Below, one piece after another: positions 6,279 to 11,629 of a stretch of 11,629 nt of DNA. Made by a program: the position numbers and the translations under genes. This DNA comes from Candidatus Latescibacterota bacterium. GTDB lineage: Bacteria; Latescibacterota; MVCY01. Where the stretch lies: positions 1 to 11,629 of the forward strand of contig DAOVPH010000027.1 of the NCBI GenBank assembly GCA_030629295.1, given 5' to 3'. The notes under the pieces were generated by a model that worked only from the letters and a program-made list of their open reading frames with translations, did no database searches and had not been told where the DNA came from. Numbering within the stretch: position 1 is the first letter of the stretch; every line of letters begins with the position of its first letter.

Positions 6279-7319
6279 ATGATTCCCCATTCCAGACCCA
6301 CGATAGACAAAAAGGATGCTGAACTTCTCTCCGACGTACTCTTGAGCGGCAACATCGCTCAAGGAGAGAAGGTAGCGGAGTTTGAGAGGCAGATGGCTCG
6401 GTTTCTGGGGCTGAAAGGTTGCGTGGCCACCAGTTCTGGCACAGCCGCACTGCATCTCTCCCTGATTGCGTTAGGCGTCGGAGAAGGCGACCAGGTGCTG
6501 CTTCCCACCTATGTCTGTGCTGCTCTCCTCAACGCCGTGAACTATGTGAGGGCAACACCGGTTCTGGTGGACATCAATCCTCAGAGTTTTAACCTTGATG
6601 TCCACGACCTGAATGCCAAGCTCACTCCCAAAAGTAAGGCGGTCATTCTCCCCCATATGTTCGGACTACCGGCCGATATAGATGAGATTATGGCTTTGGG
6701 AATACCGGTAATAGAGGACTGCGCTCAGGCTGTGGGAGCTACCTTTCAAGGAAGGCCTGTCGGCAGCTTCGGCATGCTGGCGGTTTTCTCCTTTTATGCT
6801 ACCAAGATTATGACCACAGGGGAGGGAGGTATGGTAGCCTCCCACTCAGAGGACCTTCTGGAAAAGGTGAAAGACCTCAGAGAATACGATGAAAAGAACG
6901 ACTACCGAGTGAGGTTCAATTACAAGATGAGTGACCTTCAAGCTGCCCTGGGATTGAGCCAGTTGGCAAGGCTTGCCGATTTTATCACCCACAGAAGAAA
7001 GATAGCAAGCCTCCACTCTGCTGGTTTAAAAAGACTTCCTGTTGATCTTCCCCAGGAGAGTGAGGATCGGAGGCACATCTTTTTTCGATATGTCATCAGG
7101 ACAAAAAAACCGCTTGCGGCGATTCTCCGATCTTTTCAACAGCGAGGCGTCTGTTGTCGGAGGCCTGTCTACAAGCCCCTTCATCGTCTCCTGGGACTTA
7201 GTGGTTTCCACTGGGCTGAAGAGGTGGCAGAGAGTGCCTTATCTCTTCCCATATATCCAAGCCTTAAGGATGAAGAGACAGAAAAGATAGTAGAGGCTGC
7301 GCAGGAGATCTTGAGGTAA
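6279..7319 (+). CDS. DegT/DnrJ/EryC1/StrS-family sugar aminotransferase
   Basis: A PLP-dependent aminotransferase of 346 residues that would convert a keto-sugar nucleotide into an amino sugar using glutamate or glutamine. Visible landmarks are the N-terminal MIPHSRPTI, SGNIAQGEKVAEFE (23-36), the phosphate-binding SSGTAA (52-57), D147 in EDCAQAVGA for the pyridine nitrogen, the Schiff-base lysine K176 in FYATKIMTTGEGG, and FNYKMSDLQAALG (213-225). An in-frame ATG at 6270 would add three residues (MTL). I chose 6279 because family members typically begin at MIP. Neither start has a recognisable Shine-Dalgarno; the upstream bases are the caatgac repeat. It follows the PIG-L gene by about 215 bases containing a strong palindrome, so read-through from that operon is uncertain. 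Family firm; sugar and position of amination unknown. Confidence 0.94.
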   Translation: MIPHSRPTIDKKDAELLSDVLLSGNIAQGEKVAEFERQMARFLGLKGCVATSSGTAALHLSLIALGVGEGDQVLLPTYVCAALLNAVNYVRATPVLVDINPQSFNLDVHDLNAKLTPKSKAVILPHMFGLPADIDEIMALGIPVIEDCAQAVGATFQGRPVGSFGMLAVFSFYATKIMTTGEGGMVASHSEDLLEKVKDLREYDEKNDYRVRFNYKMSDLQAALGLSQLARLADFITHRRKIASLHSAGLKRLPVDLPQESEDRRHIFFRYVIRTKKPLAAILRSFQQRGVCCRRPVYKPLHRLLGLSGFHWAEEVAESALSLPIYPSLKDEETEKIVEAAQEILR

Positions 7320-7340
7320 AAAGACAGAATGGGAATAACT

Positions 7341-7383
7341 GGTTAACTGGTTAATTCGTTGGTTAACTGGTTAATTGGTTAAT
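7341..7383. repeat. Tandem 20-base repeat (ggttaact/ggttaatt)
   Basis: Two 20-base units, 7341-7360 and 7361-7380, differ at one base (attcgtt versus attggtt). They are built from the shorter words ggttaact and ggttaatt, with the third partial unit starting at 7377. The next bases read ggtgagtggtga (7386-7397), a 12-mer also found at 240-251 upstream of the radical SAM gene. It lies within a 319-base gene-free stretch and has no coding content. Confidence 0.8.
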
Positions 7384-7418
7384 CTGGTGAGTGGTGAGTA
7401 GTGGACCGAGTTAGCTGG

Positions 7419-7570
7419 TAGAACGATTCCTAATTAATATTCTTGCTTTTCCGTCATTGCGAGGAGCGAAGCGACGAAGCAATCTCACTTATTTCCCGAT
7501 AGTTAAAGATTGCTTCGCTGACGCTCGCAATGACAATTTGTTGCTATGTTTTTTAAGAATCGCAATACTA
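7419..7570. repeat. MITE-like palindromic element, copy B (complete)
   Basis: The outer ends are tagaacgattcctaa (7419-7433) and, inverted, ttaagaatcg (7553-7562) running into caatacta; the shared end word is cgattcytaa. Inside are the second arms gtcattgcgag (7453-7463) and ctcgcaatgac (7524-7534), and inside those aagcaatct (7477-7485) and agattgctt near 7507-7515. The nested arms would let the whole element fold into one long cruciform or hairpin of about 140 bases. No ORF of any size lies inside. The flanks show no clear target-site duplication. Confidence 0.75.
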
Positions 7571-7638
7571 GTCAGCAATCACCAATGACTCAATAACCGC
7601 TTTTAAGAGACTTCTCACAAACTTTGAGGTTGTTGTCT

Positions 7639-8787
7639 ATGAGAGTTTTTAAGACAATTGGCTATGCCTTGTTAGCGATGGGTGCTGGATTTCTCTTTTA
7701 TCCTGTCGTAAGAGAGTGGTTCTTTCAAGCAGGCTACCGATGGTGCTATCTTCTGTTCTTCTCCTTTCTTGTCTGTTTTCTAGCAATTCCTTTGGTACGG
7801 CGAATAGCAAGAAGATTTAAAGTCCTGGATTTTCCTGACTCAAGAAAGGTTCACCTGGTTCCTACTCCTCTGTTAGGCGGCGTGGCGGTGGCAGGCACCT
7901 TTGCCCTCACTCTTCTCTATAATTTACATTTCTCTCTGGGATTAAAGGGGGTGGTACTGGGTGCCGGGATTGTTTTCTTCGCAGGGCTGATAGACGACAT
8001 CTATGGCCTCCCTGCGGGCATTAAGCTCGTTATTCAGATTGTCGCTACTTATGTACTGATTAGGTTTGGGGTGGTGTTCAACTTTTTTTCTGCCACTGTC
8101 TTAGGGAGTATTGCCAACAGTTTCCTCACCTTCCTCTGGGTAGTAGGAATTACCAATGCGCTGAACTTCTTCGATGGAATGGATGGGCTAGCTACTGGGA
8201 TGGGGATTATCGCCTCCCTCTTTTTCAGTCTGGTAGCCATACAGACCCAACAACATTATATGATATATCTCTCCGTTGCGTTGTTGGGAAGTTGCCTGGG
8301 ATTTCTCCCTTACAATTTTAAGTTCAGAAGATCTGCCTCAATATTCTTAGGTGATGCAGGAAGTACCTTCATAGGGTTCACCCTGGCGGCGCTGGCCATT
8401 CTGGGAGACTGGGCAGCGAACAACCCAGTGAAGGCGCTGAGCACTCCCCTTCTGATTCTCGGGGTGCTGGTCTTCGATATGGTCTATATTACAGTAGCCC
8501 GAATCGCATCAGGGAGAGTTAGAAGCCTCCGGGGATGGATTGACTATGTAGGGAAAGATCACCTCCACCATCGGCTTGAGAGTCTGGGACTGAGCAAGAA
8601 GCAGAGTGTTCTTTTCATCTATCTTATGATGGCGATTTTAGGATTGGGTGCCCTGGTCTTGAAACGAGGAGAGACAATAGAAGCCTTACTGGTCCTTTCT
8701 CAGTCCGCTATGGTGCTCCTCATGGTAGCTGTTCTGATGATAAAAGGTAGAACTAATTCCTCTCCAAGATCTGATGAGCAGCACTGA
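7639..8787 (+). CDS. WecA/TagO-type polyprenyl-phosphate sugar-1-phosphate transferase
   Basis: A 382-residue multi-pass membrane protein of the MraY/WecA superfamily. It transfers a (HexNAc) 1-phosphate from a UDP-sugar to undecaprenyl phosphate, starting a lipid-linked glycan. Motifs in order: DFPDSRKVHLVPTPLLGG (64-81), D119-D120 in GLIDD, the catalytic NFFDGMDGLATG (176-187), FLGDAGS (236-242) with D239, and the cytoplasmic HLHHRL loop (308-313). About ten hydrophobic helices separate these. I prefer the ATG at 7639 because GAGG (7626-7629) sits at the right distance; a TTG at 7624 would add MRLLS and overlap that site. It lies alone between two repeat-rich spacers, with no visible promoter. 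WecA, TagO and WbpL types cannot be separated by eye; MraY is less likely because no murein genes are nearby. Confidence 0.93.
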   Translation: MRVFKTIGYALLAMGAGFLFYPVVREWFFQAGYRWCYLLFFSFLVCFLAIPLVRRIARRFKVLDFPDSRKVHLVPTPLLGGVAVAGTFALTLLYNLHFSLGLKGVVLGAGIVFFAGLIDDIYGLPAGIKLVIQIVATYVLIRFGVVFNFFSATVLGSIANSFLTFLWVVGITNALNFFDGMDGLATGMGIIASLFFSLVAIQTQQHYMIYLSVALLGSCLGFLPYNFKFRRSASIFLGDAGSTFIGFTLAALAILGDWAANNPVKALSTPLLILGVLVFDMVYITVARIASGRVRSLRGWIDYVGKDHLHHRLESLGLSKKQSVLFIYLMMAILGLGALVLKRGETIEALLVLSQSAMVLLMVAVLMIKGRTNSSPRSDEQH

Positions 8788-8946
8788 GCAGTTCCCAGGT
8801 AGAATAACCGCGAAGACCGCAAAGAAAGCCCAAAGTTATTGATGTTAAAACCTCTGCCTAAGAGCAAAGAAGTGCGTTGATTTAGACAAATTTAGGATGC
8901 CAATTTCCGCCTTCCCCAGACCCCCCGTGAATTTCTTCCTCCCCAC

Positions 8947-8961
8947 CTGCTGACTCAGCAG
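8947..8961. promoter_or_regulatory. Perfect odd palindrome ctgctgactcagcag, candidate operator
   Basis: The two 7-base arms ctgctga and tcagcag flank a central c. It sits about 50 bases upstream of the -35 box of the rhamnulokinase promoter, a position that suits an activator better than a steric repressor. No regulator gene is in the window, so a binding partner cannot be named. Confidence 0.3.
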
Positions 8962-9011
8962 AATTACTTTGTCGTTGTTGGAGCCAGTTATGCACCCGCC
9001 CCTCTACTTAC

Positions 9012-9040
9012 TTGACATCAGCCGCCTGGTTGTTTATATT
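9012..9040 (+). promoter_or_regulatory. Near-consensus sigma-70 promoter of the rhamnulokinase unit
   Basis: The -35 box TTGACA (9012-9017) is a perfect consensus. The -10 box TATATT (9035-9040) matches five of six, and the spacer is exactly 17 bases. Transcription should start near 9047, giving a leader of about 84 bases before the ATG at 9131. It is the strongest promoter visible in the window. Confidence 0.75.
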
Positions 9041-9130
9041 GTCAGTTACCCGTGGCTGAGGATTAGTTTCGATTGTGTGTCTCAATGCCCACTGACTGAT
9101 GATCTGGTTGAATAACAGGAGGCGAAAAAA

Positions 9131-10630
9131 ATGTCCAAGACTCTTAATCTGCTGGCTTTTGATCTAGGCGCTGAAAGTGGACGAGCCCTGCTGGGGCGGT
9201 TTTCTGGGAGGCGGATTTCCTTAGAAGATGTGCACCGATTTTCCAACGGGCCGGTTCATTTGCCCGACGGTTTACACTGGGATGTCCTGGGCTTTTTTCG
9301 GGAGTTGAAGTACGGTCTTGCCTTAGCTGCTCAAAGATGCAAGGGCGATCTGGCCAGCGCTGGTGTGGATACCTGGGGAGTGGATTTCGGACTGCTCGGC
9401 CGACAGGGAGAACTCTTGGGTGTGCCCTTTCACTATCGGGACAGGCAGACTGAGGGCATGATTGAATTGGCCTGCGCACAGATGCAGAGAGAGGAGATAT
9501 TTGCCATCACGGGAGGTCAGTTCCAACGGTTTAACACCCTTTACCAGCTCTTGGCAATGAAACAGCGCCGTCCTGCCTCCTTAATGTCTGCGGGGACACT
9601 GCTGTTCACGCCTAACCTCCTGGATTACTTTTTCACCGGCCGAAAGCTGACCGAATTCACCATTGCCTCCACCAGCCAGATGATGGACATCAAGGAACTG
9701 AACTGGTCGAGCCGTCTGTTGAAGACACTTGATCTGCCGGAGGAGATCCTTACCGATATTGTGCCGGCGGGCACCGTAGTGGGACCACTACGGAGGCCAA
9801 TAGCACGGGAAGTTGGCCTAAAAGGAACACAGTGGATCACCCCGGCAGCCCACGACACGGGTTCTGCAGTAGCAGCCATTCCTGCCGAAAGAGACGATAT
9901 AGCCTTTATTAGCTCCGGGACCTGGTCGCTGGTGGGAATACAGACACCAGTGCCTATTGTGACTCCAGAGGTTATGAGATACAACTTTACGAATGAAGGA
10001 TGTGTGGGCAACAGCTTCCGGTTGCTCAAGAATGTATCCGGGCTCTGGCTAATTCAGCAGTGTCGAAAATCCTGGGAACAGGCAGGAAGGACTATGAGCT
10101 ATGAACAGATGAGCCAGATGGCAGCAGAGGCTGAGCCGTTGGTTTCTCTGGTGGATCCGGATGTCGATGGTTTCCTCAACCCGGAGAATATGCCGGCAGC
10201 GATCCGGCAGCAGTGTAAGGCGTTAGGTGAGCCTATCCCGACCGACCCGGCAGCGGTGATTCGCTGTGCTATGGACAGCTTAGCCCTCAAGTCTCGGTGG
10301 GTCATCGAACGTCTGGAACAGATCTCAGGCCGCCGGCTGAACGCCATCCATACTGTGGGAGGTGGCATAAGGAATCAATTGCTTTGCCAGCTAACGGCCG
10401 ATGCCACCGGACGCCCGCTGATTGCTGGACCTGTTGAAGCCTCGGCTATCGGGAATCTGCTGGTCCAGGCCATGGCTCTGGGAGAACTTTCCTCCCCTGC
10501 GGAAATCCGTCAAGTGGTCAGCAACTCATTTCCCACTGTAACCTACGAACCTAAAGACAGTTCAATGTGGGACGACGCATACGGCAGATATGTGGAGATC
10601 TTAGGGAATAACATTGCCAAGATAACATAA
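9131..10630 (+). CDS. rhaB: Rhamnulokinase (FGGY family)
   Basis: A 499-residue FGGY sugar kinase that would phosphorylate L-rhamnulose to L-rhamnulose 1-phosphate with ATP in the cytosol. The N-terminal ATPase-fold motif is FDLGAESGRA (10-19). Then come the sugar-side GVDTWGVDFGLL (78-89) and HYRDRQTEGM (101-110), a candidate catalytic base D242 in AAHDTGSAVAA, the SSGTWSLVG loop (261-269), NVSGLWLIQQCRKSW (301-315), and the C-terminal nucleotide-site VGGGIRNQLLCQLTADATG (409-427). GAESGRA, DTWGVDFGLL and HDTGSAV are what separate rhamnulokinases from glycerol or xylulose kinases. The ATG has AGGAGG 8 bases upstream (9117-9122) and a strong promoter precedes it. The usual partners (isomerase, aldolase, mutarotase, transporter) are not in the window, and the next gene is a peptidase. 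A related deoxy-ketose is an alternative substrate. Confidence 0.95.
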   Translation: MSKTLNLLAFDLGAESGRALLGRFSGRRISLEDVHRFSNGPVHLPDGLHWDVLGFFRELKYGLALAAQRCKGDLASAGVDTWGVDFGLLGRQGELLGVPFHYRDRQTEGMIELACAQMQREEIFAITGGQFQRFNTLYQLLAMKQRRPASLMSAGTLLFTPNLLDYFFTGRKLTEFTIASTSQMMDIKELNWSSRLLKTLDLPEEILTDIVPAGTVVGPLRRPIAREVGLKGTQWITPAAHDTGSAVAAIPAERDDIAFISSGTWSLVGIQTPVPIVTPEVMRYNFTNEGCVGNSFRLLKNVSGLWLIQQCRKSWEQAGRTMSYEQMSQMAAEAEPLVSLVDPDVDGFLNPENMPAAIRQQCKALGEPIPTDPAAVIRCAMDSLALKSRWVIERLEQISGRRLNAIHTVGGGIRNQLLCQLTADATGRPLIAGPVEASAIGNLLVQAMALGELSSPAEIRQVVSNSFPTVTYEPKDSSMWDDAYGRYVEILGNNIAKIT

Positions 10631-10641
10631 GGAGGACTTCA

Positions 10642-11433
10642 GTGAATATCTACATTATGACCGATTTAGAGGGGTGCTGCTATGCCAACAGTTTTGAGCA
10701 GATTGTACCCGAGCACCGCCTCTATCCCTTTTTGACCCGGGTGCTGACTGAAGAGGTGAATGCGGCAGTGGGTTCACTTCTGGAAGAAGGAGTTCAGAAG
10801 ATATATGTGGCAGATGGCCACGGCCCGGGAGGACTCAATCTGGAGTACTTTGATCGTCGCGCTCACCTGATCACCGGACGTCCGTTCTGTATTCCCTGGG
10901 GTATGGATGTGGAGCATTTTGATGCTCTCTTCGTGATAGGCCAGCACGGCGCCGCTGGCATCGGTGGTATTCTCTCCCATACCCAAAGTCATAACGGTGT
11001 CGCACAATGGAGACTTAACGGCCAGATTATCGGAGAACTTGGCACTGAAGCACTTCTGGCCGGATGTTTCGACATCCCGGTGGTTTTTCTCAGCGGCTCA
11101 GAGGCAGCCTGTCAGGAGATGCGGCAGATAAACCCCAAGGCACTCACTGTCTCCACTAAACGGGCGATTTGTGATACCTTTGGTGTCTATTATCCTCTGG
11201 AGGAAGTCCTGCAAAATATTCGCAGAGGGGCCAAAGAAGCACTCCAGGTAATTGACACATCAAAACCCTTTAAGCCGTCTCTTCCTCTCGAACTGGTGAT
11301 TGAAAACACTCAGGCGGGTAAAGAGGGAATTGTCAGGCTGTCTCGTAAACCTGGAGTGGAACTGCTGAACGAAACCACCGTGCGGATCACTGCCCCTGAG
11401 GCCCTTACCCTGCTGAAGACAGTTTTCGGCTGA
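10642..11433 (+). CDS. M55-family D-aminopeptidase (DppA-type)
   Basis: A 263-residue member of peptidase family M55, whose characterised member, Bacillus subtilis DppA, is a zinc D-aminopeptidase forming a hollow decamer. The family's metal ligands are all visible at near-identical numbering: D8 and E10 in MTDLEG, H60 in VADGHGP, H102 in IGQHGAAG, and E132 in IIGELGTEA. H113 in LSHTQSHNGVAQWRLNG corresponds to the catalytic histidine. The start is a GTG at 10642 with AAGGAGG (10629-10635) overlapping the kinase stop, 11 bases after that stop, so the two genes form an operon. No signal peptide is present, so it is probably cytosolic. Likely substrates are short D-amino-acid peptides such as those from peptidoglycan turnover; a link to rhamnose is not obvious. 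No clear terminator follows. Confidence 0.93.
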   Translation: MNIYIMTDLEGCCYANSFEQIVPEHRLYPFLTRVLTEEVNAAVGSLLEEGVQKIYVADGHGPGGLNLEYFDRRAHLITGRPFCIPWGMDVEHFDALFVIGQHGAAGIGGILSHTQSHNGVAQWRLNGQIIGELGTEALLAGCFDIPVVFLSGSEAACQEMRQINPKALTVSTKRAICDTFGVYYPLEEVLQNIRRGAKEALQVIDTSKPFKPSLPLELVIENTQAGKEGIVRLSRKPGVELLNETTVRITAPEALTLLKTVFG

Positions 11434-11571
11434 GAAACCAGGATATTGATTATTAGTTGCTGGTTATCAGTTTCTGGCGAAAAAGAGGGTGTTGAGTGGC
11501 GAAGACGATAATATCCAATGGTGCTATTTCGCAGCGACCCTTGTAAGATGAAGAATTGCAGGCACATATTT

Positions 11572-11629
11572 GTAGGGGCAGACCTATGTGTCTGCCCGAA
11601 TTCGGGCGCACACACAGGTGCGCCCCTAC
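11572..11629. repeat. Palindromic GTAGGGGC...GCCCCTAC element
   Basis: The outer arms gtaggggc (11572-11579) and gcccctac (11622-11629) close an element with two internal hairpins. The first is gggcagac with gtctgccc on the left half; the second is gggcgcac with gtgcgccc on the right half. They meet at cccgaattcggg (11595-11606). The structure predicts a cloverleaf or cruciform. The preceding 130 bases after the peptidase stop hold only low-complexity sequence. The element reaches the last base of the window and may continue. Confidence 0.8.

Larger units (their letters stand above)
8788..9130. other. 343-base gene-free spacer upstream of rhamnulokinase
   Basis: No credible coding region is present. 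From left to right it holds two near-identical 9-mers, accgcgaag and accgcaaag (8807-8824), a pyrimidine-rich stretch (about 8911-8947), a perfect 15-base palindrome (8947-8961), and a strong promoter (9012-9040) with a leader of about 84 bases. I see no intrinsic terminator after the membrane transferase, so where its transcript ends is unclear. Confidence 0.6.

Noticed and set aside
7341..7400. CRISPR array
   Set aside because: The 20-base units are directly adjacent without spacers and no cas gene is present.
9013..9044. TGACA/TGTCA inverted pair around the rhamnulokinase promoter as an operator
   Set aside because: The five-base match is explained by the -35 consensus itself and is too short to stand alone.

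Overview
The window reads as a chromosomal segment of an uncultured, Gram-type-undetermined bacterium. The evidence is compact operons with AGGAGG-type ribosome binding sites, a near-consensus sigma-70 promoter, GTG starts, and spacers full of short palindromic and simple-sequence repeats. I recognise these repeat styles (ends of the type TGTCATTGCGAG...CTCGCAATGACA and GTAGGGGC...GCCCCTAC) from many uncultured or environmental lineages, but they do not fix a phylum and I do not assign one. There is no rRNA, tRNA, CRISPR array, phage gene or transposase.

Layout. Positions 1-268 hold a palindromic MITE-like element cut by the window edge, plus three tandem 9-mers. Positions 269-4162 are a tight plus-strand operon: a radical SAM/SPASM protein, a GT4-type glycosyltransferase, and a membrane-anchored PHP-domain protein with an unusual transmembrane hairpin inside the hydrolase fold. 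Positions 4163-4760 hold a complete small minus-strand transcription unit for a 61-residue two-helix membrane protein, with its own promoter, strong ribosome binding site and terminator. Positions 4760-6063 encode a WbqC-family protein and a PIG-L deacetylase that overlap at TGATG. Positions 6279-7319 encode a DegT/DnrJ-type sugar aminotransferase. Positions 7320-7638 are repeats, including a complete copy of the MITE-like element. Positions 7639-8787 encode a WecA/TagO-type polyprenyl-phosphate sugar-1-phosphate transferase. Positions 8788-9130 are a gene-free stretch with a strong promoter for a two-gene unit at 9131-11433: rhamnulokinase and an M55 (DppA-type) D-aminopeptidase. The window ends in another palindromic repeat at 11572-11629.

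How the genes fit together. From 269 to 8787 most genes belong to cell-surface glycan assembly: a lipid-carrier initiating transferase, a nucleotide-sugar-dependent glycosyltransferase, an amino-sugar-forming aminotransferase, an N-deacetylase and WbqC. The radical SAM and PHP enzymes probably add a less usual modification or phosphate-ester hydrolysis, but their substrates cannot be read from sequence. No flippase, polymerase or ligase is visible, so this is only part of a pathway. The rhamnulokinase/D-aminopeptidase unit is catabolic and separately promoted. The best candidates for something new are the PHP protein with its inserted membrane hairpin, the three-gene operon carrying it, and the kinase-peptidase pairing.
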